Shown: one piece after another, positions 1-13,035 of the stretch | Layout: each line of letters begins with the position of its first letter | Position numbering within the stretch: position 1 is the stretch's first letter | Assembly (NCBI GenBank): GCA_010279815.1 | Contig: QEOQ01000378.1 | Coordinates: 559,906-623,905, forward strand | Source: Brachionus plicatilis | Lineage: Eukaryota; Rotifera; Eurotatoria; Ploima; Brachionidae | Direction: 5' to 3' | DNA: 64,000 bases | Translations under genes and position numbers: made by a program | The notes under the pieces: generated by a model | Seen by the model: the letters and a program-made list of their open reading frames with translations, nothing else | Database searches by the model: none | Told to the model about the DNA's origin: nothing

Positions 1-340
1 ATGAAATTATAAAAAAAAAATTTTATATATATTTTGAATTTAATATTTATAATATTATTTTTTGTTCATTTTTTTTACTCGCCATTAAGGTTTATCTTTT
101 AAATAGAATAAAATTTTTTAAAAAAAGTGTAATTGTGTTTTCTTAAATTTCTTTAATTTATATACTAAATCTCAAAAATTTCTTAATAAAATTTATTAAA
201 TGTTTAGAAGCCAAAACTCGCCTTTATTTCATCTAAATGTTTAATGTTAAACATAAAAAAATAAAAATTATAAGCTCTGACTTTTCTGATAAAACGATTC
301 TTTTAACTAAAATAATCTTCACGATAAGCTTGTCCTTTAA

Positions 341-445
341 TTAAACATTAAAAGAGCGAATTTCAATTAATTTAGGTCGAGGGATATATCCCAAATTGTT
401 AGTGTCGTGTGTGTATAAGTTTTCTTCATGTATCCAGCTCAAATT
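341..445 (-). pseudogene. Short coding remnant, possibly Ig-like
   Basis: A 34-codon open frame on minus reads like protein: an N-L-S-W-I-H-E-E-N stretch, then Y-T-H-D-T and P-R-P-K-L-I-E-I. The W-I followed by Y-T-x-D is loosely like strand C of an immunoglobulin domain. Upstream in the same frame C-K-L is separated by two stops, so this is a degenerate piece or a single exon. No partner exon was found. The Ig idea is inference and weak. Confidence 0.25.
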
Positions 446-2200
446 TCAAAGCTTGCACTAAGCCGCTCGATTAAAAAACAACAAAAATTAAAAAATTCTA
501 TTTTATTTTAAGATTTAAAAACAATTTAATTAATTTTGGATAAAAATCTATTGACTTAAAAACAAATATTATTTTTTCTCTACATCATCATAATCATTAA
601 ACTTGGATTTCTACATTTTAATTTTATTTTAACCTTGGACTTTTAAAAATTAAAAAATCAAATAATTGACTGTTTTTCGTCAATACGAAATTCTAAAGCA
701 ACACAATATTAATTTTATTTTAAAATAAATTAGTTGATTCATTCAAAAAACATTAATTTATTTTTTTATTTTTCAGATTAAAAAAAATTTGAATTTCAAA
801 AAAAAAGTTTATTAAAAGTAAGACATTTTAATGAGAAAAAAGAGCCACTTTTGATGACTAATTAATTGGATGTAAAAGCTTTCTTTTCTAGAACTCCTTA
901 ATCACCTAAAAAATAACAAAAAAAATTATTTAAAATTTAAAAAAAATATAAAATGAGAAAAAAATTCTGTTACTAAATTTATCAATCAATTTTAAAGGAA
1001 TAAGATATATCCAAATAGCTTGAGAGATTTTCGATTAACATTTTTTAAATGTCTCGAATGTTTTATTGATTTTAACAATTTTAAATTTATTTTACCATAG
1101 TTTGTTTGTATCTTTTTTTATATTAATTTTAGTAAAATAATTTTGTATTTGTACCTGACTGTTTGGAAACCCAAGCTATTCCATTCAGCCCCATGATAGT
1201 GAGTTCACTATTAAGAAATCATACAAGCCCAAAAAAAATCAAGAAAGGATTTAAAATAAGTAAAATAATAGATCGACTTTTAAATTCATGTGGTTGTACA
1301 TTTTAAACTATAAATTATACAAATTAAAGAAAAAAAACTGTATGGTGATATCTTCACCGAGTTTTGTTTTATAGAAGAGTCTTTCCTTTTAAATCTTCTT
1401 TATTTTGGTTCATTAGTATGGTATCTATTATTTAATAAAGTGTCCTTTGATTGTTCTAAGTGAATTTTTATTTTTTTATTTTTAAATTCCAACAATGAAA
1501 TTGAAAAATACCTTTTTAAAAAAAATGAAATTTTTTTTGGCCCCACATCATAAAATTATTAAATAAATACCACCAATAAATAGATCATCTCTATCAAAAA
1601 TTATCGAATGATAGCTTTGATTTTTATCAGCATTCAGAGAATATAAAAAAATTAAATTTCACAAAAATATATTTTAGTTAGACATTTTTCCTCAAAAGAA
1701 AAGAGAAAAAAAAACTAGAAACTCATAAATAAATAATCAATAAAGAATTTAAAAACAATCAATCATTTTATTAAAAAAGTTTTCCTAGCATAATTTTCCC
1801 GTTTTTTTTCTAATTTTATCCACTAAAAGCTCTTAAATAAAAAAAAAAAAAACTTGAATATTTTTTCAGCCGAATTTATTTTACATAAAAAACGCAAATT
1901 AAATAATAAATTCCTAAAACTCAAATACTTAAAATAGAAAAAAAATTTATTATCATTCTAAATTATTATGTTATCGCTTAAAAAATATTTAATTTTTCAT
2001 CTTGAAAAAAAGTTTTAAAAAAAATTTTATTTGTTTATTTATTTCTAAAAAAACGCCTCTTGGCTGATTAAAAAAAAACTTTAAATAAAAATGAAAAAAA
2101 AACAAACAATAATGATGTCTCTCTTTTTTTAAGCTGGATTCGTTCCTTTTTTTCAAATTGCGGGACGTTCAATATTATAGTTTATTGGCAATAGATAAAT
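446..2200. other. Gene-free AT-rich interval
   Basis: Long A and T runs with dense stops in all frames. I see no gene. Near 2031-2065 there is a minus-oriented short tail of the dispersed AAATAAATAAAT-ending repeat described under findings. Confidence 0.6.
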
Positions 2201-2205
2201 TTGGA

Positions 2206-2412
2206 GCCCGTATAGCTGATTGGTTTGTATGTTAGTCATACTAGCAGAGGATCAATGGTTCAAAAGAATTAATTCTTTTAAAGTATGTCTAAAAAAAAGG
2301 AACCGGTTTCTACTCGGTCACAGTTGTGGTATAGAAGATCAACTTGATGCAGTAACCTCTGTGTCAGACGGAAACTTTGCAGAAAGGAGGTGAGTACCTC
2401 CTAGGAGTTTAA
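2206..2412 (+). mobile_element. tRNA-derived SINE, plus copy
   Basis: The head starts GCCCGTATAGCTGATTGG, matching a polymerase III A box, and a B-box-like GGTTCAA follows at about 2260. The body (roughly 2300-2412) carries GATCAACTTGATGC and CCTCTGTGTCAGA. These body motifs recur on the opposite strand in the next SINE, so the copy belongs to a family. The 3' end is approximate; no target-site duplication was resolved. Confidence 0.7.
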
Positions 2413-2599
2413 TAGTTAGTTTAATAGCGTGGTAGTATTAAATAAAATTAAAAGAGAGTTTCTAGTTCTTAATCTTTATTTAAATAAAGTTCTTAATATA
2501 TATATAAAGAAAGAGAGAGAGACAGGGCCTGGGATGTTACAGTAGTGTTACTGCTGGTGGTCCTTACTTATTAAAAAGCTATTTCTTTTATTCCAAAAA

Positions 2600-2902
2600 C
2601 ATGTCCAATCTACTAATAATATGTCCCTTTCTATCCTAGCAGATTATGGGGAGGCACTCATCTCCTTTGCAGTGCCTTTTTGAGCTCTGACCTGACACAG
2701 AGGCTAATTCACCGAGTTGATCATCTACACCGCTATTATTACCCAGTCGAAACAAGTCCCTCTTTTTTTTATGATGAAAGGAGTTCAAACATTAGTCTCG
2801 TACTGCAGAGACATTTTGAAGATTTTTCCGCCCTCAGCGTGTCTTGAACCCTCGATCTTCTGCTTGCAACACTAACACACAAACCATTAGGGCTATACGG
2901 GT
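2600..2902 (-). mobile_element. tRNA-derived SINE, inverted copy
   Basis: Read on minus from 2902 the head is CCCGTATAGCCCTAATGG (A box region), with GGGTTCAAGAC as B box about 50 nt later. The body has GATCAACTCGGTG and CCTCTGTGTCAGG, homologous to the plus copy 400 bp away. The two therefore form a large imperfect inverted pair. Its far end towards 2600 is uncertain. Confidence 0.7.
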
Positions 2903-2984
2903 TTTTATCCGTGTTTCTTTCATTCTAAGTACATGTCACTGCAGTCTTTTAATGCATTGACTTTATGGCTCTCAATTAGTTCTT

Positions 2985-3062
2985 GTGTATAGCCCAGCAT
3001 TTGACAGTCTATAGCCAATGTGTCCGAAGGATACTCCTCGGGGATCGGTGTTCAAAAGAAAC
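2985..3062 (+). repeat. Possible third SINE head fragment
   Basis: TATAGCCAATGTG followed about 35 nt later by GGTGTTCAAAAG resembles the A and B boxes of the two SINEs just upstream, but the match is shorter and no body follows. Low confidence. Confidence 0.3.
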
Positions 3063-3392
3063 AAATTAAGTTTATTTTTTTTGTTAAGGTGTTAGGTTTG
3101 AATTTAAGCAAGTACTGAGTGATCTATCCCTTAGACTTTAAAAAACAACAACAGTTGTTTCGGATCCAGCATTATTTTAATTATTGATTTTTTTTTTTCG
3201 ATTTTAGACTGAGAACAAATTTAAGCAATTTAAATTTTATTTAAAGACTTGTAGAAAAACAAAATTAAATTTGGACAAAAAAATGAAATTAACTAATAGT
3301 AATAATATGTATATACAATTATCAGTGACATAATACGTTATTTTGAAAACACTAAAAAAAAAAAAAAAAAAAGTAATAAGGACTTGGACATG

Positions 3393-4760
<1,368 letters not shown>

Positions 4761-5626
4761 GTTCACAATAGCACTCTCTTTAATAAATTTTTTTATTAAA
4801 AAATTTTAAAAAAAAATCACAATATTCAAACTTTAGCGATTATGTAGGTAGTGAAATCAACTGCTTTGCCAGCATTCGTATCAAACAGAACAATTAAGTG
4901 AAGCAAAATGAAAAGTATGACTGGAATTAGATAACTATATCATTAAATTTTTTTTTGGCATTTATTTGATATTTTAAAAATTAGCAATAAATTAATTTAG
5001 CATTATTGTGTTTGACATTAGTTAAACGAGCAACATCACAATATTTACTAAACGCTATATCTAACCTTGATCCTTCATAGAAGGTCGAATCAAAAACTTT
5101 GTGCAAAATGTTATCCTCAGCTCAAATGCGGCCAATATTGGACTTGAAATAAGTGGCGAAATTTTTTATAATTATTGTTAGAGTCTGAATTATTTTTATT
5201 TATAATAAAAAAAGAAAAATATTTGAATAATTAATATGTATTATTTAACCATGATAAAATTATGTGATACTGAAAAATAAATTTAGAAAAATTTTTTAAT
5301 ATCATGTCGAACATTTACTCGGTCTCTTTTTTATTTTATTTTACTATTTTTAAAATTCATTTTTCATCGCCAAAGAGATGTTTACTGCAATAATTTATTT
5401 ATTTATTTAAATAAGAAAGCCGCAACTAGGGCGATTTTGGGAGTTGGAGCGTCAATCGCGGACCTCCAGTACTCTTATTAAAATTACTAGTATATTTACA
5501 ATTGTACAAAAGTAATTATAAAATTTGCCAAGTAAAATACCAATAAAAATATAAAAAATATAAAAAAAAAAATTAGTTTGAAAGTCTATTGTGCACATTT
5601 GTTTATCTATTTTTTTCAGCTACTGA
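4761..5626. other. Interval without a clear gene
   Basis: Mostly AT-rich. Around 5030-5160 several frames are briefly open on both strands but none is recognisable. At 5395-5470 an ATTTATTTATTTAAATAAG stretch next to a GC-richer segment resembles the 3' tail of a non-LTR element on minus. Confidence 0.4.
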
Positions 5627-5869
5627 TTAGTACTCGATGTGTAGCAATTGATTCAACCTTATTCTCCTTTTGTCTCCTTCTATCTCCAATGCCTCCATTA
5701 TATCTTTGACTTCATCATCTTTCCTGCAATCTACAATTCTTCTAACTGTTTGCCTGACTATTTCATTTCCATATTTTATCATTTCATAAATTGTTTGTCT
5801 ATTCGTAATCACTGATATTTCGTATAGCAGGCTTTTTTTATCTTTGCTTAAATCGGGATCATGTGCCAT
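5627..5869 (-). CDS. Small unrecognised protein (80 aa)
   Basis: A complete ATG-to-TAG frame for a hydrophilic, helical-looking protein rich in D/E/K/R, with E-I-V-R-Q-T-V-R-R-I-V-D and M-E-A-L-E-I-E-G. No signal peptide or membrane segment. I do not recognise the family. Upstream sequence is AT-rich without an obvious splice acceptor, so it may be a single-exon small gene. Amino-acid composition is unlike random AT-rich translation, which favours a real gene. Confidence 0.45.
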   Translation of the reverse strand: MAHDPDLSKDKKSLLYEISVITNRQTIYEMIKYGNEIVRQTVRRIVDCRKDDEVKDIMEALEIEGDKRRIRLNQLLHIEY

Positions 5870-6461
5870 GTGTTACTGCAATAAATAATAATAATAAATC
5901 AACTAACATTTTTAAGATAGATTCCGAATAAAAATAAAAAAATATTCTTATTTATCTAAGAATATACTCGAATTTTCTCTTAGTTTCATTTTTTATTTAG
6001 CATCAAAATTTTGTGTCAACTTTTAAGATTTTTATTCAAAATTTTTTAATTTAAAAAATTAACATCTAATAAATAATCATTCTTGAATCTTTTCTTCTCT
6101 ATATTTACAAAAAGATGTCACAAGCTATTCAACAGAATGATAAGAAACAGTGTTCACTTCCTTTCCAATATCTTCCATCTGGAAGAGAAACATATCCTAA
6201 AGATTTTTCCTCCTTCGGCAGATCTTTTGTCTAACACACAATGTTAGATCTGAAATTTTTAAGATCTTAAGCTAAGAAATTGAATTATAAATTCATTTCT
6301 AAACTAAATTATATTTATCATCTTGTTTTGACTCCATTTGATCATCTAAATTCATTTTTAATTTAAAAGAAAACAGTTTTTTTTTGAATATTTTTATTTT
6401 AAAATAGGTTAAATTAGAATCAGATTAAAACAATTGAAAATGATCTTTGACTGTTTAGACA

Positions 6462-6721
6462 TTATTTCGCGAATAGTCCCTGAATTTTATAGAACCGTTT
6501 TTGATTGTGAACACAGAAAAAACTACAAGCCCTAAAAATCGAGTCAGAAAAAACGATATTCTGTTTGACTGTTCTAGTTATCGCTTCTGCTAACCACACT
6601 CTCCTTTGAAATTCAACAAATCTGTTCAACAATCCTACCCATAATTTTCTTTTTAATTTAGCAAACTAGAAAATTGAGAGAGAACACTCCTTGCCATTAT
6701 TTCTTTTCCCATACTTTGCAT
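6462..6721 (-). pseudogene. Degenerate unrecognised coding remnant
   Basis: Two overlapping minus frames read as one protein broken by a single frameshift near 6665. The upstream part starts M-Q-S-M-G-K-E-I-M-A-R. The downstream 67-codon part contains L-N-R-F-V-E-F-Q-R-R-V-W-L-A-E-A-I and ends G-L-F-A-K before TAA. Further upstream a TACTAAC branch-like sequence and an ATTTTAG acceptor (about 6742) hint at an earlier exon. No family recognised. It is either a pseudogene or a gene with a one-base assembly error. Confidence 0.35.
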
Positions 6722-8514
6722 CACTTCAGTGGTAGTTTTCTAAAATTCAACTGCAAGGTAGTTAGTACTACAGCTTGTTTAAAATAGCCAATGACCTCTT
6801 GATTCTTGACGCACACTCAAACCAAAAGAACATTGCTGGTCACAAGAAATTGTGTTCTCCTGAGGCAACATGTTCTTTAAATGAAAGACATGGTCAATTT
6901 AAGTTTTTTAAATTTAAGCTTGAAAATTTATTCATTCAATTTGTTCAATTCATTTTGTTTGAATATCTTCTAATTTTTATTTTTACTTCTCCATTTAAAT
7001 TCAAATAAATAAAATAAATAAATAAATTTTGTTTGAATGTGTAATTGTCCGCGTTTATATTTACCATGTTCTCTAACCAGAGTATTCCAATAGACTAGTG
7101 CCCATGTCATGAAAGACCGATAAACACTTCATTTTTTTAATTTTATAAAATAACACATTTGTTTGATTCATCTAAGTTGAAAGCAAAAAATGTTTGTTAT
7201 CTTAGACTTATATTTTATGCTGATACAAAATTTCATTTTTCTTCTTAAAAAAAAAATAAAAATGATAATAATTTAAATTTGTGTGATGCTATTTTTTATT
7301 AAAATGATACCAAATAATTAATCAAATAAAAACAATTGAAAACTAAATCTACTGATTGTTAATATAAATGTGTTATTATACACAACATTTTGATTTGGCC
7401 GTTTTATAAAAAATAATAACTACATAAAAAAATTATATAAACTAAAAATAATGTTCATTTCAAACTCTCACACTTTCTTGCTGATTGAGACTAAAAATTT
7501 CATATTCATCAAAGATAAAGGCAAGTGCAAATAGACCTTAGTCTGATACAACAATAATAAATAATGTTTCCTTACTACAGCAAGCTCAATAATTATAATT
7601 ATAAGCATTTTTGTTATTTAATTTATTCAATTAATTTGTTAAAAAATATTAAAAATGAATGAATTTTTAACGAGCACTGAAAGATAGGGTTATCAACAGT
7701 AGCATGTTGATTAACATTGAAAGTCGTCTATGGTCCATTGTTCAGAAAGTACAATACACCACCATTAACATGAACAGGAGTGAATCAGTATAGTTCTTTG
7801 ATGTGTACACTTTATGTATGGTTAAAACTGTAATATATTGGAAAAAAATGTGAAGTATAGTAACAAAACTATTTATTTCAATAAACAATTAATTTTGAAA
7901 AAATTTTATTTTTTATTTTAATATTATTTATTATTTATTTCAAAAAACAGCACTTAGTTGATGAAAGTAAACATAAAAATTTAAAAAAATTAAATAAAAA
8001 AAAGTTAATTACGTTTTTCTTTTTTTTTTAGTTTCGAATTAAATTTTATATTGACATAAATAGTAATCCGAATTTTGTTTTGTTTTTAATAATCTAAAAT
8101 TATGCAAAAAAAAATAAATAAATAAAATATTTTATATTTATATTTTTAAATTTTTTAACAAACAGCTTGAGAATCCATCTAAAATTCTCTTTAAACAAAT
8201 TGTAATTTATCTTTTTTTGTCAGATTTTATTCGTTTGGTTTTTGTTTAAATTTTACACTTTTTATTTAGTCAAAAAATAATTGGTGTATTGAAATTTCAT
8301 TTTTAAATTTTGGAAATTAATATTGGGCCCGCATTATTTTAAATAATTATATATTTTATTTATTTATTTCAAGAAACTACTCTTGGGTGATGAAGAAAAT
8401 CACAAAAAAGATAAAAATGAATAAATTGTAAATTTATATTATAATTGTAAAAAATAAAATCACATAATTTTGATTTAAATATTTAAAATTGGGTAATATA
8501 AAGGAAAATGAATG
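6722..8514. other. Gene-free AT-rich interval
   Basis: No supported gene. Short open frames occur around 6775-7008 (both strands) and 7678-7797 (plus) but start codons, splice sites and homology are lacking. Two minus-oriented copies of the short AAATAAATAAAT-ended tail lie at about 7925-7965 and 8348-8395. Confidence 0.5.
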
Positions 8515-8605
8515 TTAGTGAAATTCGTAATCAACGAACTTATCTCCAGGGTACTGGGCCTCGAGACTGCTGCCGTCACTCTTGCTAATTTCATCTCGGC
8601 GTTTG
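8515..8605 (-). CDS. Possible terminal exon, unknown protein
   Basis: A GC-richer minus frame encodes a hydrophilic C-terminus (K-R-R-D-E-I-S-K-S-D-G-S-S, then P-G-D-K-F-V-D-Y-E-F-H) ending in TAA. It follows a GTGCAG acceptor-like site at 8606-8607. No upstream exon was located. The plus strand is also open here, so strand assignment rests on residue composition alone. Confidence 0.3.
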
Positions 8606-9352
8606 CTGCACGTTAAGTAGCATTATGTAAGTATTTTTCCAAATTTAGTTTTATTAGTACGATTTAGTCAGGAGCTCAAGTATTTGTTAATTTTTTTTAT
8701 CAGCTAAGTTTGAGTTTAAGCAATATCTTAATGATTCAACAATTCCATCTTTCTCCAATAAAAAAGTAAAAAATTGATCAAAGTTCACTATTTCGTTGCT
8801 ATATAATTTACATTATTACCCTTGATTATAAAATGCGATCTTGGTTCATAAATAGTTTTAAAATATAAATTTCAAATTTTTTATTTTTTCGCAATTTCTA
8901 GTTTTTCTTGAGTTTTTAAAATTTCCTTCATCTCAATTGGTAAAATTGAATTTTTGTTAGTCAATGCATTTGCACTCTAGTTCTCCGACCAATGCTAAGC
9001 AAAAAAGATAAAAGCAAGCAAAATATTTGAATTTTATTAATACTTAAATAAACTACTGTAATCTTGTTTGTAGAATGTAGCTGATTTATCATTTTAGCCA
9101 TGGCCGACTTAAACGCCGAGAAATGTTTAGCTCTTTTCCTTATTTACAAGTCTCATTAATCCGTTGAGTATTTGTGGGCCAATTAAATCAAACACAAATA
9201 ATTTGTGCTAAGTTGTTAATCCACATAGACTTGGTCGAAATAAATCTAGAAAAAAAAATATTAAAAATTTTTTAATTAAAATCCATTTTTGTTTTGTTTT
9301 TTTTTTCTAGAGACAATCTTGATGCAAGCAAAACGTTGTATTGTTATTTAAT

Positions 9353-9535
9353 TAAGAAACGCTTAAGTACACATCGGAATTAATTGAGTTAGAGGAAAAA
9401 TTCGAAAAATTCCCCAAAGACAAGGTGAGTAAGTATTGCGGAGCTAGATGGATATTAGCTAATCAATCAATTGTCATCTAGTGCTTTGTGAAGCGTGTGA
9501 GGATCACTTTTTTACAGCAAATTAATTTCGAATAA
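9353..9535 (+). CDS. Two 3' exons of an unknown gene
   Basis: Exon A (about 9353-9424) encodes a charged helix, E-L-I-E-L-E-E-K-F-E-K-F-P-K-D-K, then a strong donor (AAG then GTGAGTAAGT). A 57-nt intron (9425-9481) ends in ATCTAG. Exon B (9482-9535) continues in phase 0 with C-F-V-K-R-V-R-I-T-F-L-Q-Q-I-N-F-E and TAA. Upstream, a frame with D-N-L-D-A-S-K-T-L-Y follows a T-rich CTAG acceptor at 9311 but is out of frame with exon A, so the 5' structure is unresolved. Function unknown. Confidence 0.4.
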
Positions 9536-11638
9536 ATTTAAAAAACTTGTTCGTCCATCTTGAGATTAATTGCGAGCAAAACTGTTCTAAATAAACTCGT
9601 TTATTTTTTTAATTAAATTTTTCAAATAGCTCAAAGACATTTTTTAGGATAGGTTTAATTAAGTCAAGTACATTGAGAATTAAAACACTTTTTCTAATCG
9701 CTTATTATTTTTTAATAAAAGGCCAGTTTAACTTGTCAGACTTGAGAAAATTAAAAGCCAAACAAACAAGGCTCGGTTGGACTCATGCATTTTTAATTTA
9801 GATGGCTTCCGGGACTGCAACCAACAAATTAACATCCAAACACAAAAACAAATACAAACTTAAATTCTAAAATAAATTGCTTTTTTTTCTTTCAAATTTA
9901 TTTCTCAAATCAATTATCTTTCATTCCCTTGATATTGTCTTTCTTCAGGTTAACAAAATACTAAAAATATAATCTAAATTTTTAATTGTTGAGTTAGAAC
10001 AACTTAAATTGTGTTATTCCCACACATTCAACAGAAAGGGGGGGGGTTATAATTTTTTTTTTATTTTTTTTTCTATCGTGTTCAAAGTGATGCATATTGA
10101 AATAAAAATATTTTTTTTAATTTAAATAAAAAATTTTATAATTTTTAATGACTACAAAATTATCCTCATTTTTTAAATAATTAATTTTATCTTTTTTTTT
10201 GTATTAAATATTTTAATTTTTTACCACAATCTTTGCAATTTAAAAACCAAAATCTAAAACATGCGGCTGTAAGGAAGGAAAAAGCATTCATTCTAACCAG
10301 CCAAGACTCTTACTAAATTACTAAATAAATGAATAAAAAAATTATCTCAATCAAATAAATTTATTTTTTAAAATAAAAGCCGTGCCTAATTTGACGATTT
10401 TTAATAAAAATTTATTAAAAAAAATATTTTATTTTATATGTTTTCATTTGTCAGATTTTTGATATTAAAATTATAAAATTTTAAATAGAATTTCATTTTT
10501 CAAATTTGATGAAAACATTTAAAAAAAAATTAATTTATTTATTAATTTGAGTTTAATATATATTTTTTTAAAATTTTGATATTAAATAAATTTTTAGTAT
10601 TATCTTTTATAATTTTTATCAAGTAAAAATAAGTTCTTGAATGTTAATTATTTTTTATTCTTATTTTAAATAGTTTTAAAATTTCTGCCTCATTTTGCCT
10701 TGTGTAAAAATAAAATTAAAAAAAAAATAATAGATTTAATTTTTTTTTGATAATTTTCATTTGAAACTTTAATTATTCTTTTTTCTTTTGACACTCCAGG
10801 ACATAGGAATTTTTGACTGCTAAAAATTTTATTATTGTCAGCCTATTTTTTTTTAATTTTATTTTAGAATAAATGCTTTAAAAAATTAAAATATATTAAA
10901 TATGAAAATTTTATCTATAAATTTTAAATTCATTGATTTTATTAGAGTAAATTGAAAATAAATTTAAAATTGCACTGCAAAATCTGAATAATATTTGAAT
11001 AAAAACAAAAAAAAAATTTTAAAAGAATTAAAAATATTCAAACATTTAAATGATTATTTCAAGTAATTTATTAAATTTTTTTGTTGTGTGCAAAAATTTA
11101 TTTTTTGTGTGCAAAATTCAAATTTTTCTCCGTCAACAATTATTTAGAATTTGACATTTTGGCCAAACAACAATGAACAATAAAATTTTTTAAATTAAAT
11201 TTAAATTGATATCAAGCCATCTAATGAGTTGTTCTCAAATTTCTTCAACTATCAATTGTATTATTCAAAGTAAATATTTCAAAAAGATTTTTTCCAGAAA
11301 TTCGAAACTAAACAAACTATATTAAATCTAAATTACTAGGCAATAAAATTAATTTTTCAAACCAATAATTTTAACTCTGCAATGCGGCCTCGCCAGCATC
11401 AACAAAGAAGCATAGTTACCTTGATACAAATCTAAACATATATTTTTATCATCTGATCTTAAATCTAAATCTGATTTTTAATAAAGTTGAAAAAAAAAAA
11501 GATTTTACTTAGTGACACTTTTAAATAATAAAATCGGCTTTGTGGTCAAAACAACAAAAAAACTTATGCAAGACTAAATAGGCTTAAAAAAAACAATATT
11601 ATCAAAATTAATTTATTTAATCTTATTTATCAAAAAGA
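9536..11638. other. Gene-free AT-rich interval
   Basis: Extremely AT-rich with homopolymers, including a nine-base G run near 10037. Short frames at 9803-9869 and 11380-11510 are open but unsupported. I see nothing else. Confidence 0.6.
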
Positions 11639-12439
11639 TTAACAAGTTATAATGAACGAGTCTGATTTGAACAAATTACGAGTGATTGATTTGGACGGAA
11701 ATTGCTGAAAATATCCCTCGGTGAGACATTTGTACAAGTGCTGTCTTAGAAGATCTTGATTATAGATTTTGTTGCTTGGGTTGATACCAAAGCACAAATC
11801 AGTGGTAAACGCGATCGCGTATACTCCACACATGATGTCATTTGTTTGTGTCTGAACAGGCTCCACAGAGCATTCTATCTTTTTAGTCCTGCTGTCCCCA
11901 TCGTCGACCATCAGTCGTCTCAGCAGCAATTTAAACCACGGGTTTTTTAGATACAAATCCTTTTGGTACCAAGAGTCATAAATTTTCACTTGGTTTTTGT
12001 GCAGTGACCACATGTTTGACAAAGTGAACCAATGGTTGCTTCCATCGTGAAGTATTTGGACAAACCGGTCCGGAAATTTGACATAAAAATTATTTTTTTT
12101 CAAGTATTTGGATCGCAGGGCCACGGGATCAAATAGACCTTTTATTTGTCTGAATTGGTCCCTAAGGGTCACACTAGCGGCAAATATTTCATTGTCAGTC
12201 AATTGTTTGTTAAGGCAAATCCGACTCTCGGACCAATCCAGGAAAATGCTTGCCTCTTCATTCAATCCGCAGGATTTGTCGCTTTTTTGGCTTGATTTTG
12301 AGCTTGAATTGGTCAAATCAATCAGAACATGTGAATCTTCTTCTTCATCATCAAGGCCGAACATTCTGGTGGCAAAATTTTTAATTCTTACAAATAGACT
12401 CAATACTAAATTATAAATAAATCGAAAAAAAAATAGCAT
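11639..12439 (-). CDS. Ulp1/SENP-like SUMO protease (C48 family)
   Basis: 266-aa cysteine protease. The C48 catalytic set is readable: H136 in N-H-W-F-T-L, D155 in I-Y-D-S-W-Y, Q198 and C204 in T-Q-T-N-D-I-M-C-G, with the family's six-residue Q-to-C spacing. Such enzymes process or remove SUMO or related modifiers. Residues 38-42 (V-L-I-D-L) followed by T-N and a serine run form a textbook SUMO-interacting motif, with acidic residues just before it, which supports SUMO as substrate. The N-terminus (1-18) is strongly hydrophobic and could anchor the protein in a membrane, as for ER/nuclear-envelope SENPs; that is inference. The protein is short compared with vertebrate SENPs, and intronless. 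Some DNA transposons also carry Ulp1 domains, but no terminal repeats were seen here. Confidence 0.85.
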   Translation of the reverse strand: MLFFFRFIYNLVLSLFVRIKNFATRMFGLDDEEEDSHVLIDLTNSSSKSSQKSDKSCGLNEEASIFLDWSESRICLNKQLTDNEIFAASVTLRDQFRQIKGLFDPVALRSKYLKKNNFYVKFPDRFVQILHDGSNHWFTLSNMWSLHKNQVKIYDSWYQKDLYLKNPWFKLLLRRLMVDDGDSRTKKIECSVEPVQTQTNDIMCGVYAIAFTTDLCFGINPSNKIYNQDLLRQHLYKCLTEGYFQQFPSKSITRNLFKSDSFIITC

Positions 12440-12804
12440 GTTTAAAAATTTTATTTAAAATTTAAATAAAAATTCCTAATATGGTTCTATAGAAATTTTT
12501 TTTTTAAATCAAGTTCAAAATTTTAGAGATAAGTTGTCAGGGTGATCAAATGGTTAGATCAAGTTGTTAGTGTTTTTATTTAAGTAAGAAATTAAATGAA
12601 AATTTATAACCATGAATTTTACAAAAGATGTATTTGTAAAATTCATTTAAATTTTTTAAAATTTTATTTAAATTTTAAACTCAAAGCTTACATTTTTATA
12701 AAAAATAGATAGAATTATTTTTCGTTTTAAAAGTTTGAATAAATGTCGAAATCAGTAAAAATTCAAAGAAGGAAAATAAATAATTTGATGTTTTAATTTA
12801 AAAT
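12440..12804. other. Intergenic AT-rich sequence
   Basis: No gene seen. Near 12535-12575 a GATCAAATGGTTAGATCAAG stretch looks like a tRNA A box but has no B box. Confidence 0.5.
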
Positions 12805-12959
12805 CAGAGTTGTTTAAAAGTCCCAAAAAAAGTCCATGTTAAGACTTTTTTATTTATTTTTTTTTCAAGTCCTATAACTTTCAAATTTAAAATTTTTTTA
12901 AAAAAAAAAAAGTCAAAACTTGGACTTGAATTGAAACTTGTGATTTTTAACTAACTCTG
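12805..12959. mobile_element. hAT-type MITE (155 bp) with perfect TSD
   Basis: Terminal inverted repeats CAGAGTTGTTTAAAAGTC and (inverted right end) CAGAGTTAGTTAAAAATC. The element is flanked on both sides by the identical 8-bp duplication TTTAAAAT (12797-12804 and 12960-12967). An 8-bp TSD with CAG termini is typical of hAT elements. Internal AAGTCC/AAGTC repeats link it to the larger element at 51174-51831. It has no coding capacity. Confidence 0.88.
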
Positions 12960-13035
12960 TTTAAAATCCGAATAATTTCAAATATTTAAACGATTCAAAA
13001 AAAAAATGTGTAAAAAATATTTGAAAAAATTTCAC

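Noticed and set aside
6775..7008. 77-codon plus frame
   Set aside because: Starts with TTG, not ATG, the second half is AT-driven F/I/K/L sequence, and the minus strand is open too.
11756..12416. Plus-strand frames opposite the SUMO protease
   Set aside because: No motifs, while the minus frame has the complete catalytic set.
12535..12575. tRNA-like stretch after the SUMO protease gene
   Set aside because: Resembles an A box only; no B box, no cloverleaf, so not called as a tRNA or SINE.
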